A stretch of 64,000 nucleotides of DNA from Quercus robur (taxonomy: Eukaryota; Streptophyta; Magnoliopsida; Fagales; Fagaceae), in assembly GCF_932294415.1 (NCBI RefSeq), contig NC_065536.1, positions 52,464,354 to 52,528,353 of the forward strand, read 5' to 3'. Numbering within the stretch: position 1 is the first letter of the stretch; the number at the start of each line of letters is the position of its first letter. The translations under genes and the position numbers were made by a program. The notes under the pieces are model-generated. The model worked only from the letters and a program-made list of their open reading frames with translations. It was not told the origin of the DNA and ran no database searches. Below, one piece after another: positions 50,102 to 62,558 of the stretch.

Positions 50102-53100
50102 ATGGCGAAACCGGGTTCTGGGTCCGGTTCCGATTCTAATAAAGCCTCTCAGAATGTTGTGTTTGTAGACACCAGCCTTGACACCCACTTGGCCTTGTTT
50201 GTTTCAGATTCCGACACCGTTTCCGACCTCAAAAGTAATCTCTTTCTTCCATCACCTGAAACTTTTTTTCTTTTCTCTTTTTGGGTTTTGTGCTTTTGTT
50301 TTAATGAGAGGTTTTTGCTTGGTTGGTTGGCATTTTGGAGTGTTTGTTTGGAAAACGAATTTTTTGGGACCAAACAGTGTATATAAGCATGTTAAATTAG
50401 ATTACTTATACTGTTTTATAGCTAATGCTAGGAAAGTTAAAGTATTTTGATCAATTGCTATTGCCCAATTTGTGGGTTTTTTTTTTTTTTTTTTGGTGTG
50501 TTTGTGTGTGTGTGTGTGTAAAATAATTTCAGAATAATTCATGAATAAGTCTTGAGTTTTGCACTGAGAAATTCTGGAAGACATTTGTTGAGCTACATAT
50601 GTTGAATATGCTGTATGGCTGCACTTTTTGCCTAGGCCTTTTGACATTGGAATGCTATAACTAGGTGAGATTGAGCTGTTTCTTCAATTTATAGAATGGT
50701 TCTAGCTAAACCTTTGTTAGCACTGGATCCTTGACATTGTTCAGTGTTAAGAAAGATGTCAATTATGCATTGAATCTATGCATTGAGGGAGTGATATTCA
50801 CATCAATTTGAGGCGAATGAAAGTTCAACAGAATTCAATTATAGTGATTAGCTATTTTGAGGGTTAGTCCTCCCATAAGAATGGGGTTGACGGGTAAGGT
50901 GTTGGGTTCATTGCTCTCTAAGTGCACATGTAACTTACCAATATAAAAAGGAGGGAGGGGGAGAGGAATCTCTCTAGGGAACATTGCGAAAAAAAAAAAA
51001 AAAAACTGAGATCAAGGGATGAATTAGAAATTCAAGGGTTTTTGAAGCCCACTTCCAATGACTCAATGAGACAAATTTATATTATATTATCTTTTGTTAA
51101 CTAGCAATATGCCTATGCACTGTTTATGTGTTAATTAATAAAATGATTGTATACTTAAAAAAGGGATAAAATAAACGATATCTTATATTGATTTACATTT
51201 CTAAATGTGAGTTTGCATTGAGATGGATAACACTTTTGATATGACAAAAAGAAAAACATGATTTTGTATAATTATAATTTTTAGTAGTTAAATTTCAAAT
51301 AAAATAAAGTAATTAGTAATCCAAATATTTAGAACTGTTTTTTATAAGTTCCTAATTATTTAGACTTATAAAAAAGAAGAAGAAGAATTATTTAGAACTT
51401 TTGCTGATGAAGTTCCAGTTGAAGCAAGATGGCTGATAACTTCAATGTTGAATTTTGTTAATGGAGTTCAATAGGAGAAAATTGGTTGTAAATTTTTTTT
51501 TTTTAATAAAAAATTTAACTAATCAATGCTTATAAATAACTGATTCTTAAGTTTTGGGGCTAAAGCTTTGTTATTTTTGTTGTTGTTTTAATCAAATCTT
51601 AAAAACACAAAAAGAAAAGCAAAACAAAGAGAAAAGAGGAAAAAACAACTGTCTCATTGTGAAAGGATTGCTTGTAATATCTGCATTGAGTCACGTGGAA
51701 TAAACACAATGTACAAAACTCAGCCTTTATTATATCATGGAACACATGATATCTTATCATTTTAAGTAATTTGGTGATGTATAGATGTGTACCTTATGGT
51801 TCTTCACCATTATGATCTATGCAACTCCTAGATTAATGCCAGGGAAAAAGATAATTCTAATTTCCCACCAACTAGTGCTTAAAAGGTCTCTACTAATTAA
51901 GCAGTTATGCCTTTTCAGTTTCTATTCCTAATGACCTTTACATGTCGTCAACTTGCAGAGAAAATTCTTTATGAGCACCCACTGTGCTTTCCTAACACTG
52001 GGAAGATACAAATTCATGCTCTAAAGGTATGCTGCTTGAACATATAGAAAAAACTTTTTGACATTTTGCTTTTTGAATATATTTCATTCAGTTGACAGAG
52101 TCTTTTAAACTTGGCAGGTAAAGCGCAAAGGATACTTTTACCACTTATCAGATTCCATGTTTGTAAAAAGTGCTTTTGATGGAATCAAGAAGAATTGGTT
52201 TCTTTGTGTTGATGCCTCTCATTCAATGGAGCATGGTGAAAATCAACAGTCCCTTATTCCCGGTTCTAACAACATATTAGCCTGTTTTGGCACCAATAAT
52301 AGTACTTTATTTGATAGGATTGATCTTCCTCATGATGGTTCTCTCAAAAGGCCATCTAATATTAATGGTTCACCACTACAGCTGGTTGGGAGCAACCAGA
52401 ATGTGAAAGAGAATATTCCTATGGCTGACCAGTATGGTTCAAGTGATTTTGGTGTAGAAGTTTTAAAAGAAAAAAATGCTTCAGTTCATGGATTTGGCAA
52501 AGATGCGTCACAACAAGATATTGCAGTCCCAGAATACTCTTTAGATAATGCAGGTAGAGAAGTTTCATTTGATATGAGGATGGGAAACAAAAGTATTCCT
52601 GATGAACCTTGCAGGAGTTCGTCTTCTAATATTAGTAAGAGGTCAGTTTCTACAGTAGAGAGGAAGAATTATCTGAGCAAGGAAACTGAAGTTAAAGAAA
52701 AACATGGTAATGGCAAGATTGAAAAATTTAAGAATGACATGGATGTGCAAGGCAACAAGTCATTGGAAGAAGCTGCACAATCTAGGTCTCATAAAAAGAG
52801 AAAGCGTAACATTGAAAAGAAAATTGGAGATGAAGATTCTTTGAAGGAAAAGAGAGTTTTGACTTGTGATTCTACTAAAGAGATCTCCAAGGCAAATACC
52901 ATCTTAGGCAGTATATCTTCTGAACCAGTGGAGGATGCCCATTTGTTAGAAACTGGTTCAAGCAGTGGGAAGCATAAGAAGAGAAGAAAGAAAACTTCAA
53001 ATACTCTCAATCAGGTAGTTTCTGCAGTTCCTTCTTCTGGAAAAGATGTTAGAGAAGAGAACTCTCAGGTCACGGTGGGACTTAATCACAAGGATTCAGG

Positions 53101-56100
53101 TGGAGAACCTGGTGCAGCATCTGCTCCTGGACAAGATGTCCAGCTTGCAACTGTAACAGCTTCTGAACTCTCTGGAATTTCTTTGAAGGAAAAGCAGGGT
53201 GATTCTGTTCATGAAATGGGGGAAAATAATGAATTACCCTCTTCACTAGTGGACAAACAGAAGACAAATGTGACCGTAGACAGTTTAGCCACTGAACCTT
53301 TGGAAAATGTACATTTGCTGGAAACTGATTCAAGCGGGGTAAAGAAGAAGAGGAAAAAGAAATCTGATTCCCTTAATCAAGTAGTCACTGCTGTTCCTTC
53401 TGCCAAAGATACTAAGGAAGAAAGTTCTAGGGTCACTTTGGAAATTAACCAGAAGGATTCAATTAAAGAACTGGATGCAACATGTGCAACTGGAGAGTGT
53501 GTTCAGGATGCAATGACTTCTGGACTTCGTGAAATCTCTGAGAAGGAGAAGGAGAAGGAGAAGGAGAAGCAGTATGACTTTGCAGTGGGGGAACATGACA
53601 AAGTACCCTCTTCACTAGGTGATTCCCATCCGTTTTATTCATATGTGATTTAATATAATCTTGCTTTTGTTTAATTTTAGTTCAAGTTTGTTGAAGATGT
53701 ATGTTTAATTTGTACAACACTTGTGAAAAATTGGCATGTCAGAAATTATATTTTAAATTTTAAAAGAAAGCACCTCTATTAACCTCAAAAAATGTGCATT
53801 GTTATAAGGGTGCTGTCATTAATGGCAAGAAACTAATACATATTTATTGTTTTTATGATACTTTCAATTTTCTATATTTATGTTTTTAATACATGCAAAC
53901 CCTGTATATGTTTACTGTGATATATTCACTAAGATATATACATATATAGCCGCATTACCTGTGCTACATCTCTCATACTTGCCATGTCTGCACCCCCTGC
54001 CTTTACTGATACATGACACTTGTGTTGGTTTTCAGAAATCATAGCATCTTTTTGCTGATTATACTGCTCCCTGTATATGTTTATTGAGATAAATTCTCTA
54101 AGATATATAGATACATAGCCACGTCCCTAATGCTACATTTTTCATAAATACCACATCCAACAGCCCTTTTCCTTTGATGATACATGACACTCATGTTGGT
54201 TTCCAGAAGTCATAGCATCTTTTGCTGATTATACTGCTGGCTCTTTTGTAGATCTTGACATGAGTGACACTGATGCTGGCAATGTGAAAATCAAAAGTAA
54301 TGCATCTGAAGGAGCTGCTGCTGTTGGAGTAGGGAGAAATACAAAAGACAGTTGTGTTGTTGACCTTGAAGGCCATCCCTCTGTCATCAAAAAGCTGAAT
54401 AATCTCCCTAAGCTTTCCAGGCCTGAGAATAGCATCCTTAATGACAATGCCAATTTTGAAACTGATCAGACTGACAGAGTTGAAGAAAAAAGAGAATCAT
54501 CACATGACAGAGATCCTAAAGGGATGCTGTCAGAAATGGACAAACCATCTAGTCGGGGTGAAACAGACATGAATGCTAAAGAAGTGATTGTCACTTCCAA
54601 ATTTTCAGATGGAACTGGAATTGTTGAGCATAGTAAATCTGGTAAGAAAAAAAGGAAGAAGAGAAAAGCTGAGGATTCAGTTGGAGGGACACCAATTAAA
54701 TTAGGTACAGAGCTTGTTAAAGGTTCTGAACATGAAATATCTTCGGCAGAGCCTGATAAAGCTTTAGATGGTGATAATTCCACTAACAACACTAAGAAAG
54801 GAGAAAGAAATTTCTCTCAATCTCAGGAGAAGGAAGTATCAAAAATAAAAACATTAACTACGTCCCTTTTGGCTTCTGATGGGGAAACTGGTGATGTCAA
54901 TGGAGATGACGTGGAATCCTCAAAGCAAATCAGCAACACTCAAGCAGATGCAGAGAAGGATGAGAAAATGCGTAAGAAATCTAAAAAGAAACAAATTGCT
55001 ACTGCAAAGAACCTCCTGGATTTACAAACAAAAGATCAAGATGTTGTCCATAAGGATCCAAAACCTTCAGCTGATGATCAAATGGAAGTGCAAGCTTCTG
55101 GTGGGGAAACTGGAGATGTCAATGGAGATGAGGTGGAACATTTAAAGCAAATCAGCAAAACTCAAGCAAATGCAGAAAATGTGGATGAGAAAATGAGTAA
55201 GAAATCTAAGAAGAAAAAAAAGGCTACTTCAAAGATCCTCCTGGATTTGAAAACAAAAGATCAAGATGCTGGTGATAAGGATCCAACACCTTCAGCTGAT
55301 AATCAAATGGAGGTGCAAGCTTCTGGCGGGGAAACTGGTGATGTCAATGGAGATGACATGGACTCCTCAAAGCAAATCAGCAAAACTCAAGCAAATGCAG
55401 AGAATATGGATAAGAAAATGAGTAAGAAATCTAAGAAGAAACAAAGTGCTACTGCAGAGAACCTCCTGGATTTTCAAACAAAAGATCAAGATGTTGGTCA
55501 TAAGGATCTAACACATTCAGCTGATAATCAAAGGGAGGTGCAAGCTTCATCCAAATTGACAAAGAAAACTAAGTCAGCAAAAACAAGTACCAAGAATAAA
55601 TTAAATGAATCAAATTTGAAGCACGAGAAAGATTCAGGGGTTGAAATCGATTCTCTTCATGCTCAAATGAATTGTGTGACTGACAAGTCTTCTCAAGTTC
55701 CATTACATACAACTGAAGGCAATTCTAAGGGAAGGCCAGTTGAAGATGAACAGTCTGAGCAAATTCTTCCTCCTGACGAGAAGGTTCCAAAAGCTTCTAG
55801 AAGTGACTCTGGAACTGGCAAGTCTTCCCAAGTTCCATTACATACAACTGAAACCAACTATAAGGGAAGGCCAGTTGAAGATAAAGGTGCCAAGCACATG
55901 CTTCACCCTGAAAAGAAGCTTCCAAAAGCTTCAAGAAGTGGCAAATCAGCTCCTCAATCTAGTATGTCTGATACGTTCACTTCCATTCCTAAAGAAGTAA
56001 CAAGGCCTGGCACTCTCAATGCTTCTGAGACCAGAATTAATTCAGAGAGAAAAAGTGAAGCTTTAGCTGTATCAAAGTCTAACTTGGGAGATTCTAAGAA

Positions 56101-57899
56101 TTTAGTTCACCAAAATAAATTATTTAATGAGAACAAGTCAGGTGCAGGCCAGGGTGTTAGAAAAGCTTCTGTTAATGACACTGGGGAAGTTGTAAATAGC
56201 TCACAACATGACAAGAGCTTGCTAACTAAATTGGGAACAATCTTCAAAGATGATAGTAGTGGGTCTTCTGAAGACGAAGATGGAGTTGACAATTCAGATG
56301 CCAGCACCAGAACACCGTCAGATAATTCATTTTCATCTGACTTCTCAGATGGGGAAAGCAACGCAAAACTCAACTCACCACGAAATGGTAATTCAATTTC
56401 TGTCTGGATTTTTAGCACCCAACATTGTTAATTGTATCAGAATTCAGGAGGTTATTTTTCCTTGTACATTGCATTATATTTTCTCTTGCATCTTTTGTGA
56501 TAAGTGAACAAGTCAGACTCATTGCTTTTGTTCTTTTTAAATGTTAAATATTTTAAATGTGTTTGGATGTAACTTTGATTGTCTCATGGCAAGAAAACTT
56601 GAATGATCCATGTTGACCTGATTCAGATATCATTTAGGTGGACAGCATTTGAGAAGGTATAATTACAGTGTTTAGGCCTTGAGGCAAACATAATACTTAT
56701 CTTTTATAAACTGGATGGCAATTTCCTTAAGAAATGCTTGAAAGTTGAAACCTCCTATATGTGTTTAGCATTGAGGGGGCGTTTGGTTCGTCATGATGTT
56801 ACATTATACCGTAATATTACATTATTGTAATCATATATTAATGTAATCTCAATACAATAATACAACATTATATTGTTTAGGAAGATGATGAGAATAAAAT
56901 GATGTGGTATATTTTGTAATTTTAAATTATGGTAATGTTAGAAACATTAAAATAAACCAAAAACCTTAATGTCGTATCATTGTAATGTGCATCACATCAA
57001 GGGCACATCATAACAAACCAAACATTCCCTGACTGTATTATATATATATATATATATATAATATTTTACAAGGTAAAATGTCTCTTACTTTTAAGTATTA
57101 ATGTCATCCACATCCACAAGTTGCAGTATCTCTTATTTTTTCTTTTAGTATTAACTGGATGGCAATTTCCTTAAGGATCTATAACATGAATCATGAATGG
57201 CATCGTCTTCATTTTCTCTGTTACTTTCTGTCTAACAACTTTGGTCTGAGCTTGTTGGAGCTAATTTTTCTATTCAAATCGAAATTGCCTTAGGATCTAA
57301 TGACTCGAAAAGAAATAACAGTGGTGGAAGAAGCATCATGAAATCATGGTAATCTCTCTCTCTCTCTTGTGTGTGTGTGTGTGTGTGTTGGGGGAGGGGG
57401 TTTAAAACTTAGATACAATTCCTTGTGTGCACTACATAAGGTTTTCCAATCAATTCAAACACATAGCTGTATTAAATTTAATTGTCATTGAAAAAGATAA
57501 TGCTGATTGTTGTTTTATTAGTCAATGCAACTATGTGCTTGAATTTAATTAAGGAACTAATATACTGCACCTAAGGAACTGTATGGAAATTGTTCCATGT
57601 GTATATTTACTGTCAGCTAGCTTTTTTGACATTTAGAATTTGCCAATTTAAAGGCTACATCCTCATAAACATTATTTCTTTGTTATGTATATTTTGCACT
57701 CATCATTATCTCAAAAAGTCTTTAATATATTTGTGATCCGTGGAGCAGCTCTTCAGTTGCAAAGGGTATGGACCTCGGTACAATCCTTAGAAGTTCGCGC
57801 AGCTACGAGAATGCTAAACTAACCGCATCGCAGTCACAACTGGAAGACACTGAAAGCCAGCCTGTTGATTTTGTTCCGGACAGTCTGGCTGACCCGTAA
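50102..57899 (+). CDS. Unrecognised Lys/Ser-rich protein, possible ubiquitin-like N-terminus
   Basis: Six exons: 50102-50234, 51959-52026, 52118-53618, 54252-56387, 57294-57348, 57749-57899, giving about 1,347 residues; all phases fit. Residues 18-95 look folded (NVVFVDTSLDTHLALFV, DTVSDLKKKIL, KVKRKGYFYHLSDSMF) and follow a ubiquitin-like strand-strand-helix order, which is inference. The rest is low-complexity, acidic/basic and disordered, with basic clusters (KHKKRRKK, KKKRKKK, GKKKRKKRK) that could be nuclear or nucleolar signals. Duplications: about 335-457 against 458-567; three 74-75-residue units at about 776-1000 (GGETGDVNGD starts); two 45-residue units at about 1042-1134 (KSSQVPLHTTE). 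An acidic SSGSSEDEDG stretch and a C-terminal DLGTILRSSRSYE block appear conserved-like. The function is unknown. Confidence 0.82.
53901..54239. repeat. 169-bp tandem duplication at the 3' end of an intron
   Basis: Two diverged copies (53901-54069, 54070-54238) start CCTGTATATGTTTA. Each contains a good acceptor-like TGTTGGTTTYCAG (ends near 54035 and 54207). The true acceptor by frame is after TTTTGTAG at 54251. Decoy use would bring in-frame stops. Confidence 0.8.
54873..55550 (+). repeat. Coding triplication (222-225-bp units)
   Basis: Three in-frame units in the orphan gene, starting about 54881, 55103 and 55328 at GGGGAAACTGG. Each unit encodes KSKKK-containing basic blocks and KDQD acidic blocks. 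High nucleotide identity suggests recent expansion. Confidence 0.88.
56775..57029. mobile_element. Tourist-like MITE in orphan gene intron 4
   Basis: The ends GGGGGCGTTTGGTTCGTCAT and the inverted ATAACAAACCAAACATTCCC are flanked by TGA on both sides (56772-56774, 57030-57032). It is 255 bp and lies between exons ending 56387 and starting 57294. Confidence 0.75.
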
Positions 57900-58585
57900 T
57901 TGCTCTCTTTGTTTGAATGTAATTTTTGTTGTGTCCAGGAGCAAAAATTTTGGTCCTTATTCACTGTAGGCTGCGCATGTCTCTATGTACTGTTGAGAAA
58001 CAGAGGCATTAAGCATATCTGCCGGTTTTTTGTTTAATAATCAATTTCAAAAATTTTGAGTTTGTGTTCAGTGATTGGATTTTGACTAAGAATTTTGACT
58101 GATAATATGATACAATACATAAGGGAAGGAATTGAAAATTTGAAAGGATTGACTTTATTTTCTTCTTCTTCATCATCTTTTTTCCCAATAATAACTATTT
58201 TTCCATTCATTGCATGTCATTCAATTTAAGCCAATAAGAAAATTTAGCATGCCCACATTGAAACAAAAGCTATATAAACCCCATCCAAATGTCATCACAC
58301 AGGCATTCTCTCCAAGTTCATTTTCCATGAACTAAATGGAGCCACATCTTCATCATCCATCACGAATGAATAAGCAATTTGCACACAGCTAAATTTTTAG
58401 AGGGTAAAAAATTTCAGTTTCTATGTTGTACATGTTATGCGATGCCTGAAGTAAAATTATATCTATTTGTAATGAAGTTTTAGTATAATCAAAATTATTT
58501 TTATTATGAAGGCAAGGTTAGGGATATGGAATACCAAATTTAGTATCCTCTCCCTAAAATGTTAAAGAGAAATAGTTGAATATGA
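57900..58585. other. Orphan gene 3' UTR and downstream DNA
   Basis: No coding region. A segment at about 58473-58590 is repeated in direct orientation at about 59548-59665 (shared TTTAGTATAATCAAAATTAT and ACCAAATTTAGTA/ATCAAATTTAGTA). Confidence 0.5.
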
Positions 58586-58594
58586 AATACCACA

Positions 58595-59482
58595 GCAGAA
58601 ATGGCCAAAATAGCACTATTTATCAAAATATGAGGCAATATACCACTGTTCACGAAATATTTAGAACAATACTACTGTTTTAAAACTCGAGTTTAAGAAA
58701 CGTGAATTTACAGAAATTGAGTTTCCAAAAAACGCGCGACAGTGGCACCCATTTATTTGAAATTTAGAATTAAAAATGCCACATAGAATTCAAGTTCATA
58801 GAATTCGAGTTTATAAAACGCGAGTTCCATTGAGCTAGAAAGAATCAAGTGCTGCATTTGGTTGAAGTGTTAAAAACAAAATAGGATTAGGGAGAAAAAG
58901 AAGGCAGGGGGAGGCAAGTCAAAGACAAAACTGAGATTTTGAAAAACACAAAAAGTACTATTTGAAGAAGAGAGAGGCAGTGAGCCAATAAGACATAGGA
59001 AAGCAGACTGTGAGTTTGTTAAAAAAAAAAGAAAAAAGAAGAAGGATGATTGCAAGTATGGGAGGAGATGGTTATTTCAGCTATTATATGAATCAAAGGT
59101 CTGGTTTGTGGCTTTGGTTTTTCTCTCAACTCATACCATAGGTATTTGCTTTCTCTAAATTTCTCTTCTTTATGGTTTGCTTGATTTCTTCTTTTCATTT
59201 TTTTCTATGATTAACTACGAAATATAAGATGAAGAAATATGTACATCAAGCTTAATAAGCAACTCTCTCTAAAAAAAAAAAAGAAGTTTAATAAGGAACT
59301 AACCAGCTTGGCTTCTTTTGGTTCATTAAGTTTAACAAGAAACAAGGAACTCGATTTATATGAACTCGAGTTACATGCATAACTTGAGTTTTAAAATAGT
59401 GGTAATCTCCTCAAAATTTCACGAACAATAGTATTTTCCAAAATATTTTACCAAATTGTGTTAGTTGGCCATTTTTGCTAAA
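58595..59482. mobile_element. MULE-like foldback element with 9-bp target duplication
   Basis: The long inverted ends (over 70 bp, imperfect) start GCAGAAATGGCC and end GGCCATTTTTGCT. AATACCACA lies on both sides (58586-58594, 59483-59491), the 9-bp size expected of Mutator-like elements. The interior from about 58840 to 59190 is not part of the arms and reads like a gene leader (purine-rich, then ATG near 59046). No transposase is present. Confidence 0.7.
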
Positions 59483-59491
59483 AATACCACA

Positions 59492-60637
59492 ATAAAACTC
59501 AGAAATTTTGTCACAGCTTGTCAACGTTGCGAGTTATGAACAGTGGAGTTTAGTATAATCAAAATTATTATAAATATGAAGGCAAGGCTAGGGTGGATAT
59601 GTAATATCAAATTTAGTACCCTCTCCCTGAAATGAGAAATAGTTGACTATGGAATAATGCTAGTATCACAACAAAACTCACAACTTTTGTCATAACTAGC
59701 ATCACAACAAAACTCACAACTTTTGTCCTAACTTGCCCAAGTGACAAGTTGAGTGATGGAGTTGTGGGTGCATTAATTATTCCATATCCAACTATTTCTC
59801 TTTAACATTTAATTGGGTATTGGCTTTGTGGTTATAGAGTCAGCAATGGGGTCGGGTCCTATTGCTTGAAAATTAATCTCTGGTAAGCGCAAAGATACTG
59901 AATTGAACCTGCATGGTTTAGCATATTCCAGGCATCAACAAGAAAATACAGCATTCTGGATTCTGGTACAAGTAAAAAGAGGTTTACAATCATGATAGAT
60001 AATCAAATTCTTTGGTCAAATCGGCAATCTTCTCCCTAGATCGTTTGCCTTTCTATACGCTTTAGTATATTGATGCTTGATGATAGAGAGTATCACGAAG
60101 TTTCTTTTTGTCCCGTAAAGTCTTAACCAGTTGATTTTATGGGTTTGAGAGTATCCTTTATTCCTCTTTATCTTTACGTATATTTCACCTAACGTATACT
60201 CTCATTATTATTATCTTATTGTTATTATAGTATCATGATTCATGCATGATGCATTGGGCCACAATTAAAATGATCCCAGCTTACTCCTTCCTTTGATAGG
60301 TCCCAATTAATTGCATCTTTTATATATAATATAGTAAATGTATGAATTAAAAATTAGAAGAAAGCCAAGGATTGCGATGCTATTGATGGAGTACACAGCT
60401 CACCAACATCATTAATCATACTCATCCTGCATTATTAGGATTATTAGTTGTGGTATTCTTCAAGAAATGGATAAAGCCTGGTCTTGAACAAGAGATAGAG
60501 TATCTTAGGGAGCGACCCTAGAAAAACCTCTCACAGCAATAATTATATTTATATCATGTATTGGATATATGCATTTTTCTCTCACAGCAGTATGTAAGAA
60601 TGCATATATCCATTACATGAAAAATATTCTCATCTTT

Positions 60638-60674
<37 letters not shown>

Positions 60675-61358
60675 TACACTTGTGAGCCGACACCACATGT
60701 TGTGAGTGGCAAAGTGCATACATAGCTCCTCCATAAATAGTTTTCTCTTAAATTGACATTAATTCAAATTTTGGATTTGAGAGGTAAATGAATCTAAAAT
60801 TTCAAATGTTTTAGAAAAATCAAATAAGCAACAGCAGTAACAATAAAAACTTGATTAATAATTAATATATTTATTTTTTCTCCTAGTGAAGAATATACCT
60901 TTCATCATTTAGCATCACAATTTTGGTGATCATACATGAGATTTTATCACAATTTTGGTTGTCGTACACGAGATTTTATTAAAGGTGTGCAAAGTGTTTA
61001 GTGTTCCTAATAATAAAGTCATTCAGAGTTTAAATTTTTCTCTTGTATCATTGTAACTATCAATTTTTTTTTTTTTTTAAGTCTTCTAAAAGAAATTATT
61101 TTTTTAAAGAAAAAATATTTTATACAAAAAAAATACACAAAATTTATGAATTATCTTCTTAAAAAATTATAACGTCTCAACATATAATCAACCAAAAATG
61201 TAATTACTAATGTCAAATAATAATTATCTCACTCATCGAATGTATGTATCTCCTCTCTCATACTATAGAGGTGATTGTAATCATGAAATGCTCACATACT
61301 GCACAAAGATATATGTGTATACTTTATGCATATATATCGAATCTATGAGATATCTTTT
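59492..61358. other. Gene-free DNA between foldback elements
   Basis: Contains a second copy of the 58473-58590 repeat, a short tandem (TAGTATCACAACAAAACTCACAAC-type units near 59662 and 59698), a TA run at 60642-60671 and T-runs. No gene is seen. Confidence 0.5.
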
Positions 61359-61733
61359 TAGGAAAAAATTGCCAAACAGACTATTTGTGGGAAAAAATTA
61401 GGTGTGTGGCACGTTTTCAAAGTTATTTAGCAAGGTAGACTGTTTTTGAAAGTCGAGTTTGGCAAACTCGACTTTGGGCTGAAAAACGAACACTATAGTG
61501 GCGTTTTTTTGTGGCTATAGCAGCGTTTATAGAAAACGCCGCTATAGGAAACCTATAGTGGCGTTTTTGACAAACGCCACTAAAAAAAACGCCACTATTG
61601 TGTCTGTATTCCAGCCCAAAGTCGAGTTTGCTAAACTCGACTTTCAAAAACAGTCTAACTAACTAAATAAGTTTGAACGCGTGCTGTCCAGCTAAAATTT
61701 TTCAGAATTTTCACTGTTTGGCAAATTTTGCCC
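61359..61733. mobile_element. Hairpin foldback element downstream of methyltransferase gene
   Basis: The arms of about 120 bp pair almost end to end (left GAAAGTCGAGTTTGGCAAAC, right GTTTGCTAAACTCGACTTTC). ATCTTTT lies outside both ends (61352-61358, 61734-61740), a possible short target duplication. The centre carries several CTATAGTGGCGTTTT-type units in both orientations. Confidence 0.7.
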
Positions 61734-61767
61734 ATCTTTTCATGATGAGGACAGTTTGATAATTTTC

Positions 61768-62558
61768 TTATCTCAAAACACGACTTCCGTATCCAACCCG
61801 AAACCGTCTACTTTCCGAATATGAACAAGCTTGGACCCCCTTGAACATCTCCACCAATGGTTTCACACTAAAAAGATCATTGGCAGAGTACTTATCCGGC
61901 CGCCCAGACAACGCCACGTGTAACACACACACCCCATCAGGCTTCAACGTCCGTTCGATCTCGGCCACGAACTTGTGCGGGTACAGCGCGTGATCAAACA
62001 AGTTCGAGAACTCAAAGTCGAAGGTGTCATTGTTGAAAGGCTGGTTATGAAAGTCTCCTTTGATCACAAGCGGAGGACACGGCACCAAGTCAATCCCCAC
62101 AGAGTCAGACACGCCGACACGTCTCAAGCCTTCAACCCCCTGGCCGACACGGGCCCCTATAGAAAGCGCTTTGGAATGGTTATGGAGGAGTTGCCGTTGC
62201 TTTAAAAGTTCGAAGAATTTCGCAAAGACTTTGAACTTTTCGTTCCCAATCACTGGTTGTCCATTTTTTTTTCTGAGTTTGGGGTTAAGGGTCTTGTTGA
62301 GTTGGCGTTGTATGTAGGATTTGTAGGAGGCGTATCCGGGTCGGATTTTGAGGTCCCCGGAGCTATAAGTCGGGTTTTCCGGCGTTGGTGGATTGGTAAC
62401 GGAGTTGAGTTGGAGAGAGAAGATAAGGAAGAAGATAATCAGAGTGAGGGGATCAGGGGAAGAGGAAGAAGAAGAAAGTAAATGGATATTTTCATGTTGT
62501 TTGCATGAGGCTTCAAAGTTCAACTTCTGTGTGTTTATGGTTTTGGGTTTGGAGCCAT
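61768..62558 (-). CDS. SAM-dependent methyltransferase-like protein, reading frame damaged
   Basis: A single long minus-strand frame (open 62628-61768) encodes a class I methyltransferase fold: ALSIGARVGQGVEGL (SAM loop), VGIDLVP (acidic residue after the loop), GDFHNQPF, FDFEFSN and ERTLKPDGVCVLHV. A hydrophobic segment (LTLIIFFLIFSLQL) near the N-terminus suggests membrane anchoring, as in many plant Methyltransf_11 proteins of unknown substrate. No in-frame ATG exists upstream of the domain. ATG at 62556-62558 (context CCATGG) is one frame off. Near the 3' end, after 61840, the current frame reads SRRFRVGYG, while the neighbouring frame gives RKVDGFGLDTEVVF and stops at 61773. It is either a pseudogene or carries two one-base assembly errors in homopolymers. 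Confidence 0.65.

Noticed and set aside
53082-53333. Antisense ORFs opposite the orphan gene exons (also 54466-54792 and 56107-56418)
   Set aside because: They are shadows of repeat-rich coding DNA; composition mirrors the sense strand and no family similarity is visible.
61975-62481. Plus-strand ORFs over the methyltransferase region
   Set aside because: They are antisense to clear SAM-binding motifs on the minus strand.
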